A DNA stretch of 64,000 bases from Sipunculus nudus. Its lineage: Eukaryota; Annelida; Sipuncula; Golfingiida; Sipunculidae. A model generated the notes under the pieces. It searched no databases, had not been told where the DNA came from, and was given only the letters and a program-made list of their open reading frames with translations. Both the position numbers and the translations under genes were made by a program. Below are positions 1-8,996 of the stretch, in pieces; the first letter of the stretch is position 1; each line of letters begins with the position of its first letter. Location of the stretch: assembly GCA_026874595.1 (NCBI GenBank), contig JAPPUL010000069.1, positions 1,674,001-1,738,000 on the forward strand, read 5' to 3'.

Positions 1-695
1 CGAAAGTTGAATCAAGACGTCTTTATGAAGAGGGCAGACAATTTGGGAGGGAGTGGTTATCAGGAGGTGATGATGAGGTAGTGGTATTGCTTGAGTGCGT
101 ACCGGGTGGTACGACGACGGCTTATGGGGTTAGCAAAGCGCTTGGTTATAAGATGTCGGACAAAGGTTTTTCATCAAGCGCCTCAACGAATGAAGTATAT
201 AATCTTAAACAGGGCGTAGTTGACAAAGCGTTAAATAAATTTAGTGATAAAGTTAATGATGTTTTTGATGCGATACATTATTTTGGAGACAATGTGCAGG
301 CGTTTTTAAGTGGGATAGTGGTTGAGCTATCTAAGAGTCAAACTGTGATTCTTGGGGGTGGCACACAGATGGCAGCAATATATGGAATACTAAATAAACT
401 TGATGAAGAAATAAATTATGAAAATATAGCGATCATGACAACGAAGTGGATAGTTAATGATAAAAATAGTGATATATGCAAATTACTTGAAGAGATAAAT
501 TCTAAAGGGAAGATATATTATACAGATTTTGATTTTATAAGTTCAGAGTATAATAATTTAAGGTTATATGAAGAAGGTAATGTAAAAGAGGGGGCGGGAG
601 CAGGAGCATCGCTTGTATATGGTTATTTGAGGGGACTTAGTAAAGGTGTTGTAGGAGAGGGAGTGGATAAGCTTTATAGTAAAATGTTATTATAG
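1..695 (+). CDS. CobT-like nicotinate-nucleotide phosphoribosyltransferase family protein, 3' part
   Basis: The reading frame is open from base 3 with no start codon needed, so the gene begins before the window and only the last ~230 residues are visible. The stretch VPGGTTTAYGVSKALGY, then SSSAS..VYNLKQGVVDKAL and a glycine-rich LGGGTQMAA, match the TIGR00303 branch of the CobT family (nicotinate-nucleotide:dimethylbenzimidazole phosphoribosyltransferase-like). True CobT activates the lower ligand of cobalamin. The cellular role of this branch is less certain, so a cobamide role is inference. A GTG at 81 could mimic a start, but the matching residues before it (YEEGRQFGREWLSGGDDE) show it is internal. 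The gene converges on panB, 22 bp away. Confidence 0.75.
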   Translation, partial: KVESRRLYEEGRQFGREWLSGGDDEVVVLLECVPGGTTTAYGVSKALGYKMSDKGFSSSASTNEVYNLKQGVVDKALNKFSDKVNDVFDAIHYFGDNVQAFLSGIVVELSKSQTVILGGGTQMAAIYGILNKLDEEINYENIAIMTTKWIVNDKNSDICKLLEEINSKGKIYYTDFDFISSEYNNLRLYEEGNVKEGAGAGASLVYGYLRGLSKGVVGEGVDKLYSKMLL

Positions 696-717
696 AATAT
701 ATAGAATATATTTCAAA

Positions 718-1521
718 TTAATAGCTCTCCTCCTCACTTGGGAAGTTAAGATTTTTAACATCGGCAGCATAGTGTTCAATGGCAGATACAATAGTTTGAT
801 CAAGAGAGGCATAAGAGCGAACAAATTTAGGTTTTTGTTTAAACATGTCATAAGAAGCCATACCTAAAAGGTCATAACAAACCATAATCTGGCCATCACA
901 ATGCAGCCCAGCCCCAATGCCAATAACAGGGATAGATAAGGAGTCCGTAATTTCTTTAGCAAGCGATGCGGGTATTAGTTCCAAGACGATGGCAAAAGCG
1001 CCTGCACTTTGGATAGCAAGAGCATCTTTTTTAAGTTGGGCGGCTTTGGCTGAGTCTTTGCCTTGCACATTATAACCGAGCATATGAACGGATTGTGGAG
1101 TAAATCCTATGTGTCCCATAATAGGAATACCAATTTGTGTGAGTCTTGCTATGGTTTCGCTCATGTTCTGTCCACCCTCAAGTTTAATCCCTTCTACTAA
1201 ACCTTCTTTCATAAGCCGTCCCGCACTCTTAACAGCCTGAGGAATACTCTCCTGGTAAGAAAGGAAAGGTAAATCACCTATTAGCAAAGAGTTTTTGACA
1301 GCTCGCCTTACAGCTTTAGTATGGTAAATCATTTCGTCTAACGTAATAGGCAAAGTAGTTTTATGTCCAGCAAAAACGTTAGAAGCAGAATCCCCAACTA
1401 AAACAAGATCAATATCCTTAACCTTATCAATGAGCAAAGCCATAGTGTAATCATAAGCAGTACAACAGACAATTTTTTCATGTTTAGCCTTTTTTTTAAG
1501 GAGGGAGTTAACGGATTTCAT
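718..1521 (-). CDS. panB: 3-methyl-2-oxobutanoate hydroxymethyltransferase PanB
   Basis: PanB makes ketopantoate from 2-ketoisovalerate and 5,10-methylene-tetrahydrofolate, the first committed step to pantothenate and CoA in the cytoplasm. The 267-residue length is normal. Family signatures are clear: VLVGDSASN with metal-binding Asp44, IGDLPF with Asp83, IKLEGG with Glu115, and VLELIPA with the expected catalytic Glu181, followed by the substrate loop PVIGIGAGLHCDGQ. No good ribosome-binding site precedes the ATG. No panC or panD is adjacent, so the gene is not in a pantothenate operon here. Confidence 0.95.
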   Translation of the reverse strand: MKSVNSLLKKKAKHEKIVCCTAYDYTMALLIDKVKDIDLVLVGDSASNVFAGHKTTLPITLDEMIYHTKAVRRAVKNSLLIGDLPFLSYQESIPQAVKSAGRLMKEGLVEGIKLEGGQNMSETIARLTQIGIPIMGHIGFTPQSVHMLGYNVQGKDSAKAAQLKKDALAIQSAGAFAIVLELIPASLAKEITDSLSIPVIGIGAGLHCDGQIMVCYDLLGMASYDMFKQKPKFVRSYASLDQTIVSAIEHYAADVKNLNFPSEEESY

Positions 1522-1542
1522 ATATTATAATTTAATAAATAG

Positions 1543-1824
1543 TTAAGAAATATTGTTATTATTGTTTTCATTTTTGTTATGCCTAAAAAACTTTCGATTA
1601 ATGATAGAGCCAATAACTTGTCCTAAAATTGCAGATATTACAACAGGAATAATAACATAATCTAAAAGTTTATATCCAAGCCAAGTTCTAATTATTATAA
1701 TGAAAGGGATAGGAGCGTGTATAAGAAGAAACCATTGCCATGAAAGGCGTTTATAAAACTCTCGAAAGAAGCCAAACGGTATATTTAGTATAAGTGTTAT
1801 TCCAAGAAGTATAGTTAAATTCAT
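1543..1824 (-). CDS. Small hydrophobic membrane protein, unknown function
   Basis: A 93-residue protein I do not recognise. It has three or four hydrophobic stretches (about residues 3-20, 30-47, 54-74) separated by short basic loops (REFYKR, NRKFFRHNK), which fits a small inner-membrane protein. It ends in an Asn-rich low-complexity tail encoded by a simple AAT-type run, a typical slippage product in this AT-rich DNA. It lies 21 bp upstream of panB on the same strand and may be co-transcribed with it, but nothing links it to pantothenate synthesis. Confidence 0.5.
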   Translation of the reverse strand: MNLTILLGITLILNIPFGFFREFYKRLSWQWFLLIHAPIPFIIIIRTWLGYKLLDYVIIPVVISAILGQVIGSIINRKFFRHNKNENNNNNIS

Positions 1825-2005
1825 AATAATATGCTGCTATAAGCTAGTTATAGATATATATAAATTCAAGGGTAAAAAAAATAAATACAAATTTGCTAAT
1901 AAAACATAAAAGGGTAACTTCTCTAAAGGCAAATAATAAACAATAACATATAATAAACATAAATGCTATAAAAGAGAAGGGAGTAAGAGGTAGTTAATAT
2001 AAATA

Positions 2006-3199
2006 ATGCGGAACAAAGTAAAGCTAATATTATCGATGATATTGATACTGGTTGGTCTACTGGTGCTAGTATTATATCTTACGATAGACATGGAATATCT
2101 TTTAGCAGGAGTTGGGAGTAAGGAGGTATTGGTAAATGAGGGTAAGGAGGATGGTAAAGCAGTAAGGACAAAAGTAGTCTATAAGGTATTGGATAGGGAT
2201 GAAGATACTAATATCCAAGTATATAAAAAGGCAAAAGATAGCGTAGTAAATGTTACATCCCAAGTTGCAGGTTTTTTTTCAAGGCTTGAGGCAAAAACGC
2301 TAGTAGGTTCTGGGTCTGGTTGTGTAATAAGTAAGGAAGGCCATATAATAACTAATTTTCATGTGATAGAGGGTAGTAATCGTTGGGTAGTAACGTTAAG
2401 TAATGGGCAGAGGTACCTGTCGAAACTTGTTGGAGTTGACGAAGAGAATGATCTTGCAGTACTAAAGATAAATGCAAAGCCTAAGTATTTAAAGCCGATA
2501 AGGATAGCAAAGAATCCGAAATTAGTGGTTGGTCAAAAGGTATTTGCGATAGGCAATCCATTTGGCTTACAAAGGACCTTAACAAAAGGGATAATAAGCT
2601 CCTTGGGTCGTATGGTAAAAAGCCCAACGGGCAATTATATAGTAGATACAATACAAACAGACGCAGCAATAAACCCTGGCAATTCAGGAGGCCCTTTGTT
2701 AAATACCAAAGGGGAGCTTATAGGAATAAATACATCTATATTAAGTCCAAGTGGGGGTAGTGTTGGGATAGGCTTTGCCATACCAAGCAGAACAATAGTT
2801 ATGGTCAAAAATGAGTTAATAAAATATGGAGTAAGGCCTAGTTTAGGGATAGTAGGTTATCCATTGTCGTGGTATCCAGGGCTTAACAAGTTTTTAGGTT
2901 TAAATATAAATTATGGTGTAGTGATATTAAATGTAAAGAAGGGCTTAGCAGCAGACAAAGCAGGCTTACGAGGTTATAACAAGATAGTCTATGCAAGGAA
3001 TTATTTTGAAAGCATACCGATAGGAGGCGATATAATAGTGGGTATGGACGGAGTTAGAGTAAGTCATCCGAAGGATCTGGCACGACAAATGAGTAAAAAG
3101 AGTTTTGGAGGGAGTGTATCACTTACGATAATAAGAGGAAGTGAAAGGAAAGAGGTAAAAATAAAGCTAGTCCCGCCAAAGAATAGATTAAAGAAATAA
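2006..3199 (+). CDS. HtrA/DegP-like membrane-anchored serine protease
   Basis: A 397-residue trypsin-like protease of the HtrA/Deg family, which degrades or refolds damaged envelope proteins. Residues 6-28 form one N-terminal membrane anchor. The protease domain (about 75-265) has the full triad: His119 in TNFHVIEG, Asp149 in EENDLAVLKI and Ser227 in NPGNSGGP. One PDZ domain follows (about 280-390, GGDIIVGMDGVRV), so the layout is DegS/YyxA-like with a single PDZ and not DegP-like with two. The active site faces outside the cytoplasm. trpC follows 28 bp downstream on the same strand. Confidence 0.92.
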   Translation: MRNKVKLILSMILILVGLLVLVLYLTIDMEYLLAGVGSKEVLVNEGKEDGKAVRTKVVYKVLDRDEDTNIQVYKKAKDSVVNVTSQVAGFFSRLEAKTLVGSGSGCVISKEGHIITNFHVIEGSNRWVVTLSNGQRYLSKLVGVDEENDLAVLKINAKPKYLKPIRIAKNPKLVVGQKVFAIGNPFGLQRTLTKGIISSLGRMVKSPTGNYIVDTIQTDAAINPGNSGGPLLNTKGELIGINTSILSPSGGSVGIGFAIPSRTIVMVKNELIKYGVRPSLGIVGYPLSWYPGLNKFLGLNINYGVVILNVKKGLAADKAGLRGYNKIVYARNYFESIPIGGDIIVGMDGVRVSHPKDLARQMSKKSFGGSVSLTIIRGSERKEVKIKLVPPKNRLKK

Positions 3200-3227
3200 A
3201 GATTTTAAAAAAGATTAAAGAAGCAAA

Positions 3228-4004
3228 ATGACTAATATATTAGAAAAGATAGTGGCAGATAAGAGGCAAGAGGTCAAAGAATTAAAGAGTCGTGTAAAAG
3301 GTTTTGATAAGAGTGCAATTCTTAAGCCTGATAATTTTTTTAAAAACTTTAAAGAAGGACAGATATTTTACATAACAGAGATAAAGCGCGGCAGTCCATC
3401 AAAGGGAGTAATGAATATAGGAGTAGATGCAAATAAGGTAGGCTTTCTTTATGCAAAGCATGGAGCTAGTGCCATATCAGTAGTAACGGAGAGTAAATAT
3501 TTTTATGGGCGAGCTGAAGATGTACAGGAAGCACGGCGAGGGAGTAAACTACCGATATTGAGGAAAGATTTTATAATAGACGAGTATCAGATAAAGGAGA
3601 GTTTGTATCTTGGAGCGTCAGCAATATTGCTTATAGTGGGGTGCTTAAGTGATTTTGAGTTAAAAGGTTTTTTAGAAGTTGCAAAAAGTTATGGTCTTTC
3701 TGTAATAGTGGAGATACATGATGATGAAGAGCTTGAGAGGGCATTAAGTTCAGGAGCAAAGGTGATAGGAATAAACAATCGTAATTTAAAGACTTTTGAA
3801 ACAGATATAGAGATAACGAAAGGGCTGATTAAGAAAGTCCCAGAGGATTGTTTTATAATATCTGAGAGTGGAATAAGTGAGAGGCATACGATAGAGGAAT
3901 TATATAAACTAGGGGTAAATGGATTTTTAATGGGAGAGGTATTTATGGTATCAGATAATATAGAGTCTAAGTTAGAAGAATTACTACAAGATAAAAAGCT
4001 TTAA
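3228..4004 (+). CDS. trpC: Indole-3-glycerol phosphate synthase TrpC
   Basis: Closes the indole ring in tryptophan synthesis, turning carboxyphenylaminodeoxyribulose phosphate into indole-3-glycerol phosphate. The 258 residues form the usual single-domain TIM barrel. Visible motifs are EIKRGSPSKG (substrate loop with catalytic Lys), LRKDFIIDEYQI, GINNRNLKTF and ISESGI followed by NGFLMGEVFM at the phosphate-binding end. There is no fused PRAI domain. Other trp genes are absent here, so the pathway is dispersed in this genome. It probably shares a transcript with the upstream protease. Confidence 0.95.
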   Translation: MTNILEKIVADKRQEVKELKSRVKGFDKSAILKPDNFFKNFKEGQIFYITEIKRGSPSKGVMNIGVDANKVGFLYAKHGASAISVVTESKYFYGRAEDVQEARRGSKLPILRKDFIIDEYQIKESLYLGASAILLIVGCLSDFELKGFLEVAKSYGLSVIVEIHDDEELERALSSGAKVIGINNRNLKTFETDIEITKGLIKKVPEDCFIISESGISERHTIEELYKLGVNGFLMGEVFMVSDNIESKLEELLQDKKL

Positions 4005-4108
4005 ACGGGCAAAAAAATGATAATATCAAAGAATAAAAAAGATAGTTAAAGTATAAGATATTAGTGTAGATATAATAACTAAAGGGGAAACTTTTCTTAA
4101 TAAAGTAG

Positions 4109-4137
4109 TAAAGGTTAGTAAAAATGCTATCCGATAG
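4109..4137 (+). promoter_or_regulatory. Possible sigma-28 (FliA) type promoter before flgN
   Basis: TAAA at 4109-4112 and TCCGATAG at 4130-4137 resemble the flagellar sigma-28 elements (TAAA and GCCGATAA), 49 bp before the flgN start. The 17-nt spacer is slightly longer than the usual 15-16, so this is a weak call. Its support is a better match in front of the second flagellar operon. Confidence 0.3.
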
Positions 4138-4185
4138 AGAGGGGTGTAAATATGAAGGTGCGGATTGGTATTAAAGGGGGTATAA

Positions 4186-4707
4186 ATGTTAGAAGGAACT
4201 AGAGGAGATTATAATATATTTAAAGAGCTTATAGGGTTGCTTTATGAGGAACAAGGGATTCTTAAAAAGATATTAGAATTAGAAGTTAAAAAGGGAGAGG
4301 ATTTATTAAAAGGTGTAGGTGTAGAGAAGTTAGAGATATATAATAAAGAGCTTGAGTATCTTTTGGAAGGAGAGGATGAGCTTGAGAGAAGGCGTCTTTC
4401 TTATATGGGCAAATTATCTGTTGCAAGAAGGAAGGAAGTGAGGAATTTTAGAGATTTAGAAAACTATATACCAAAAGAGCTTAGAGAGGAGTATAAGGAT
4501 GTACTTGAGGGTTTGAGCAAACTAGTTAAAGGAATAAGAGTTCAAAATGAGACAAATGGCCTAATATTGAAAGACAGGCTAAAGATTATAGATTACGGAA
4601 TAAAAGGTTTATCAGAAAACAAAGAGCTTGAGATAGATTATAGTAGTCGAGGTAAAGAGGAGGAGGGGCAGCGCTGTACACCGATGGTATTTAACTATAG
4701 TGTATAA
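4186..4707 (+). CDS. flgN: FlgN-like flagellar export chaperone
   Basis: A 173-residue, strongly helical, charged protein without signal peptide. I see no diagnostic catalytic motif. The call rests on size, heptad-like helices (for example YEEQGILKKILELEVKKGEDLL), and position directly upstream of flgK and flgL. FlgN is the cytoplasmic chaperone for these two hook-junction proteins and holds them until export. The ATG is preceded by a strong AAAGGGGG site. FlgN proteins diverge greatly in sequence, so family assignment is by context. Confidence 0.6.
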   Translation: MLEGTRGDYNIFKELIGLLYEEQGILKKILELEVKKGEDLLKGVGVEKLEIYNKELEYLLEGEDELERRRLSYMGKLSVARRKEVRNFRDLENYIPKELREEYKDVLEGLSKLVKGIRVQNETNGLILKDRLKIIDYGIKGLSENKELEIDYSSRGKEEEGQRCTPMVFNYSV

Positions 4708-4860
4708 GCGGCTGTATAGCTTTTGGGGAGCTATTCAGCTTAGGGGGAGAGATTAGATGCTGCAAATTACAATTCTATAAGGAACTAGATATATAAGGAA
4801 CTAGATACTAAAGGGAAGCTACATATAAAAAATATATAAAAAGAGATGGAGATATAGAAT

Positions 4861-6798
4861 ATGGTATCGAGTTTTCATGGGATAGAGCTTGGGAAGAAGG
4901 GGTTGTTGTCTCACCAGAGTGCATTAAGTACGACGGGACATAATCTAGCAAATGTAAGTAATCCAGAATATACAAGACAGAAGGTACAGCTTGGGACAGT
5001 AGATCCGATACACCCACCGGGGATAAATTCAAGCACAACATCAGGTCAAATAGGAGGGGGTACAAAAGTAGAGGATGTTAGACGGGTACGAGATATATTT
5101 TTGGATGATCGAATATTATCAGAACATGGGTTACATGGATATTGGAAGGAACGAGATTATTATTTTAAACATCTTGAAAATATATTAAACGAGCCAAATA
5201 CCCCGAGTTTGCAAAGCCGCTTTTCCAAGTTTATAAAGAGTTGGAATGACTTGGCAAACAATCCGAAAGAGGGTGGAGCAAGGGAAGTGGTACGGACAGA
5301 AGGAATAGGCTTAACGAGATACATACGAGGGACATTTACGAAGCTTTACGAATTACGAGAGAGTGCCGAGAAGTCGCTACAAAGTAAAGTGGCTGAAGTA
5401 AACGTACTGAGTGAAAAGATAGCAAGTTATAATATCGAGATAAGGAAGGTTGAGGCGGAAGGACATAATCCGAATGATTTATATGACAAGCGAGATGGAC
5501 TGGTTGACAAGTTGTCGAAGGTGCTGCCAATAAGGGTAGGAAGAGTTGACAAAGATGAGTATATAATATACTTGGGGAGTCAGAGGCTGGTACAAGGGGA
5601 AAGGTACGAAAAGCTTATAACAGAGAGTGATAAAAGTAATGAAGGTTTTAGTAAGATAAAGTGGGCGATTACAGGAGAAGAGATAATACTTGACAAACGA
5701 GGCGAGATAGCAGGACTTATAAGAGCACGAGATATAGACATAAAGGGACAGATAATAAAACTTGACAAGTTTGCGATAAATCTAATAGAAGTAGTAAATG
5801 ACATACATAGAGAAGGGTATGGACTTAACTTCAAGACAGGGAATAATTTCTTTAAAGAGAAGGCTTTGGCATTAAATGTAAATAGTAATTATGATTTAAA
5901 TGAAGACGAGCAACTAGACAGTAGCGCAATATATAAGGTAACAGGACAAGAGAGAGTTAGTAGAGAGAGTATAGTAGGGGTAGGAGGCGAGCTTAATTTA
6001 GGGATTAGCTCAAAAGGCGAAGAGCTTATAATAAGGTACAGCGAGAATGACACAGTAGGCAAAGTACTTGAGAGGATAAATAAATCTGAAGCAGAGCTTG
6101 TAAGCTATATAAATCATAAAGGGAAAGTAGTCCTAAAGTCAACCCGAGAAGATAATACGATAATGCATCTAGAAGACACAAATAATTTTCTAGTAGGGCT
6201 TACCGGGATATTAAGGTCTAGAGGTCCTGAGGGAGCATTTGACAGGGGGAATGTGAATGAAGTAAACAAGCTAATAGGAATAAATAAAGGTTATGCAAAA
6301 AGCGCAAGTCAAAATCCTTCAGGCTGGATAGTATTAGATGATGCAATACTTGGGGAACGTGGGAACATAGCGGCAGCCCGAGGTATAGACACAGATGGGG
6401 ATGGAGGGAATGATAAGGTGAGTGGAGAGAGTGATGGGAGGAATGCGCTTCGGATAGTAGCGGCTTTAAGGAGCGAAGGACATGTAGTATCTGATGATAT
6501 AGAAAAGCTTGATCATGAGCCTGTACATTTGGATAAAGATAATAAGGGTTTTAATTCCTATTTGGTGTCGCTAGTGAAGGAACTTGGCAAGGCGACAGAG
6601 GATGCAGGGCTTGCGCTTAAGAAGGAGGATGCGATATTGCAAAATCTGACAAATGCGCGTAAGGGGATATCGGGAGTGAATATAGATGAGGAGATGGCAG
6701 CGCTTGTAATGTACCAACATGGTTATAATGCATCGGCAAGATTTGTAACACATGTAGATAGGATGTTGGATACAATAATAAACCGAATGGGTGTATAA
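4861..6798 (+). CDS. flgK: Flagellar hook-associated protein 1, FlgK
   Basis: FlgK (HAP1) forms the first hook-filament junction ring. The 645 residues carry the conserved rod-type N terminus (ALSTTGHNLANVSNPEYTRQ, residues 21-40, with the family NLAN..NP.Y.R core) and the matching C-terminal helix (ALVMYQHGYNASARFVTHVD). Both terminal helices are needed for export and for packing in the filament axis. The central D2/D3 part is variable and Lys/Glu-rich. It is exported by the flagellar type III system with no signal peptide. flgL follows 73 bp later in the same operon. Confidence 0.93.
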   Translation: MVSSFHGIELGKKGLLSHQSALSTTGHNLANVSNPEYTRQKVQLGTVDPIHPPGINSSTTSGQIGGGTKVEDVRRVRDIFLDDRILSEHGLHGYWKERDYYFKHLENILNEPNTPSLQSRFSKFIKSWNDLANNPKEGGAREVVRTEGIGLTRYIRGTFTKLYELRESAEKSLQSKVAEVNVLSEKIASYNIEIRKVEAEGHNPNDLYDKRDGLVDKLSKVLPIRVGRVDKDEYIIYLGSQRLVQGERYEKLITESDKSNEGFSKIKWAITGEEIILDKRGEIAGLIRARDIDIKGQIIKLDKFAINLIEVVNDIHREGYGLNFKTGNNFFKEKALALNVNSNYDLNEDEQLDSSAIYKVTGQERVSRESIVGVGGELNLGISSKGEELIIRYSENDTVGKVLERINKSEAELVSYINHKGKVVLKSTREDNTIMHLEDTNNFLVGLTGILRSRGPEGAFDRGNVNEVNKLIGINKGYAKSASQNPSGWIVLDDAILGERGNIAAARGIDTDGDGGNDKVSGESDGRNALRIVAALRSEGHVVSDDIEKLDHEPVHLDKDNKGFNSYLVSLVKELGKATEDAGLALKKEDAILQNLTNARKGISGVNIDEEMAALVMYQHGYNASARFVTHVDRMLDTIINRMGV

Positions 6799-6871
6799 AA
6801 CTTAAGATAAACTATATTAAGATAAACTATATAAAGATAAAGGTTAAAAAAAAGAGGAGGCATAATTAATA

Positions 6872-8137
6872 ATGTTTAGAGTAACAAACAATTACATGGC
6901 AGAGAATCTGGTAAAGACGTTAAATAGTCAAAAGGAACAAATAGACAAAGTAGACAGACAAATAAGCACACAAAATAGGATACAAAAGCCCCACGAGGAT
7001 CCAGAAGGGACAGCCCTAGTAATACGCTATAGGAATCAGCTTGAAGAATATAATAGATATGAAAAGAATTTAGAAGACAGCCAGTCCCACTTGAATTTGT
7101 TAGATATTAAGCTTCAAGACGTAGTAACTCATCTTCAAAACATAAGGGAAGAAGCGGTAAAAGGAGCAAATGGAGTATATACAAAAAGCGATAGAGAGAA
7201 GATGGCAATACAGGTTGAACAATATTTAAAAGAGATAGTCCAAGTAGCAAACACTGAATTTAAAGGGTCAAGTTTATTCAGCGGATATAAAACAGACACA
7301 AAGCCCTACGAATTAACTTATACTAAAGAAGGAGATAAGACACCTCTTTTGAGCAAGGTAGAATATACGCGAGGGGACATGGGCAAACAATATAGAGAGA
7401 TAGACCGAGGAGAGTATATACCAGTAAACTTAAGCGGCGAGAGAGTATTCTGGGGTTCAGAACAAAGGATAGTATCCCAAACGAACGCAACAGGCTATAT
7501 AGCACTAAATGCAAATGTAGAAAAGCCCTATCAGATGATAAAAATAGATGGGGTATCGATAAGGATAGATGATGGAGATAACTTACAAACGATAGTAGAT
7601 AAAATAAACGCCTCACCGGTGGCAGTGAAAGCGCAGATAGATAATACAACAGGTAATGATTTTCTAGTACTACAAACAACAAAGGCACATAAGATGTGGT
7701 TATCTGACGAAGAGGGTGGACGAGTTTTACAGGATTTAGGAATATTAAGTGAAGGGGGGGCTTATCCGCCGGGCAATTATGCACCGAGTGCGATAGTGTA
7801 TGGTAAAAACTTATTTGAGGAGATAATAGAGTTACGAGATGCATTATTAAGCGATGATACAAATGGGATAAATAGGAGTATAGGAGATCTTGACATAGCG
7901 CTTGACAATGTAAGGAGTAATTTAGGGGAAGTAGGGTCTTTACAACACAGAGTGAGTACGGCACAAGAGCGGATATCAAAAGATATAATATATGCAAATG
8001 AGATATATTCTAAGGTGCAGGGTACTCCTATGCTTGAGGCAGTGGCAATGATGAAGGAATTAGATTTTGCACACAGAGCAGCATTACAAGTAGGAGCAAA
8101 GCTTTTAAGGCCAACGTTGTTAGATTTCTTAAGGTAG
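6872..8137 (+). CDS. flgL: Flagellar hook-associated protein 3, FlgL
   Basis: FlgL (HAP3) is the second junction protein between hook and flagellin filament. The N terminus MFRVTNNYMAENLVKTLN and the block STQNRIQKPHEDPEGTALVIRYR correspond to the flagellin-like D0/D1 region. The C terminus (VQGTPMLEAVAMMKELDFAH) matches the other half of the coiled pair. At 421 residues it is longer than the ~300 of enteric FlgL; the extra length is a central insert at about residues 130-330. The ribosome-binding site is AGAGGAGG. It sits between flgK and fliW. Confidence 0.9.
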   Translation: MFRVTNNYMAENLVKTLNSQKEQIDKVDRQISTQNRIQKPHEDPEGTALVIRYRNQLEEYNRYEKNLEDSQSHLNLLDIKLQDVVTHLQNIREEAVKGANGVYTKSDREKMAIQVEQYLKEIVQVANTEFKGSSLFSGYKTDTKPYELTYTKEGDKTPLLSKVEYTRGDMGKQYREIDRGEYIPVNLSGERVFWGSEQRIVSQTNATGYIALNANVEKPYQMIKIDGVSIRIDDGDNLQTIVDKINASPVAVKAQIDNTTGNDFLVLQTTKAHKMWLSDEEGGRVLQDLGILSEGGAYPPGNYAPSAIVYGKNLFEEIIELRDALLSDDTNGINRSIGDLDIALDNVRSNLGEVGSLQHRVSTAQERISKDIIYANEIYSKVQGTPMLEAVAMMKELDFAHRAALQVGAKLLRPTLLDFLR

Positions 8138-8239
8138 ATAAAGAGTATTAAGGGAAGCTAAGATAGGCTTAGGTAAGAAAATAAATATATAAAATAAATA
8201 TATAAAATATATAAAATAAATATATGAGGTGAAAAGACA

Positions 8240-8719
8240 GTGGTTGAGCAAGTAGAAATTGATTCAAAACCCTATGGAAAGGTAAAAGTATCGCAAAGCG
8301 AGTTAATAATGTTCCCATCAGGGATACTTGGCTTTGAGAGTCTGACACAGTATTACTTGTTAGATAAGGACGAAGGACCGTTTTATTGGTTGCAGTCAGT
8401 AGAAGTAAAGGAAGTAGCCTTTATAGTGATAAATCCAATATATTTTAAATCAGACTATAAATTAGATTTAGCCTTAAGCGATTTTCATAGTATAGGGCTT
8501 AAGACAAAAGAGGAGATAGAAGAAAATTTAATAAATTTTGCAATAGTTACAATCCCCCAAGATGATTCAATGAACGTTACTGTTAACTTACTTGGTCCTG
8601 TAATAATAAATAGGAAGACGAGGGTAGGGATGCAAGCCTTATCTTTAAATCCGGCATATAGCGTAAAACACAAAATACTTGAAGAGCTTGGGAAGGAAAG
8701 TACAAGGGGAACGAAATAA
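8240..8719 (+). CDS. fliW: Flagellar assembly factor FliW
   Basis: FliW binds flagellin in the cytoplasm and otherwise binds and inhibits CsrA, so that flagellin translation is tuned to export. The 159-residue length and the blocks [35 protein letters not shown] and NLLGPVIIN are characteristic of the family. The start is GTG at 8240, preceded by GAGGTG. csrA begins one base after the fliW stop, the classic fliW-csrA pair, and points to the partner-switch control known from Bacillus. Confidence 0.95.
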   Translation: MVEQVEIDSKPYGKVKVSQSELIMFPSGILGFESLTQYYLLDKDEGPFYWLQSVEVKEVAFIVINPIYFKSDYKLDLALSDFHSIGLKTKEEIEENLINFAIVTIPQDDSMNVTVNLLGPVIINRKTRVGMQALSLNPAYSVKHKILEELGKESTRGTK

Positions 8720-8720
8720 A

Positions 8721-8966
8721 ATGCTAGTATTAGCAAGAAAACCTAATCAAAGTATAATGATAGGTGATGATATTGAGATACGAGTAGTAGACATAAGAGG
8801 TGATCAGGTGAAGATAGGAATAACGGCGCCTAAGGATATCAGTGTGCATAGAAAAGAGATTTATGAAGAGATACAATCAGCAAATATCGAGGCAAGCAAA
8901 ACAGAGGGTGCAACAGATCTTGAGGGGCTTCGTAAGATAATAATCAAAAAAAAGAAAAAGAAGTAA
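8721..8966 (+). CDS. csrA: Carbon storage regulator CsrA
   Basis: CsrA is a dimeric RNA-binding protein that blocks translation by binding GGA motifs near ribosome-binding sites. The first residues [20 protein letters not shown] and the RNA-contact segment [11 protein letters not shown] are near-perfect family matches. The start is placed at ATG 8721; an upstream in-frame ATG at 8679 would add 14 residues that belong to the fliW reading region. The 81 residues include a Lys-rich C-terminal extension ([10 protein letters not shown]) beyond the usual ~61-75, coded by a purine run. Its likely local target is the flagellin mRNA at 19.8 kb. Confidence 0.95.
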   Translation: MLVLARKPNQSIMIGDDIEIRVVDIRGDQVKIGITAPKDISVHRKEIYEEIQSANIEASKTEGATDLEGLRKIIIKKKKKK

Positions 8967-8996
8967 TTAAAAGAAGTAATTAATCCTAAGAAAATC

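Noticed and set aside
4152-4202. 16-codon ORF overlapping the flgN start as a leader peptide
   Set aside because: There is no ribosome-binding site of its own and no conserved feature. It is easily expected by chance.
7323-7997. 224-codon open frame antisense to flgL and many similar antisense frames (for example 27,627-27,947 or 45,378-45,995)
   Set aside because: They are mirror frames of well-supported genes, with unnatural composition and no ribosome-binding sites.
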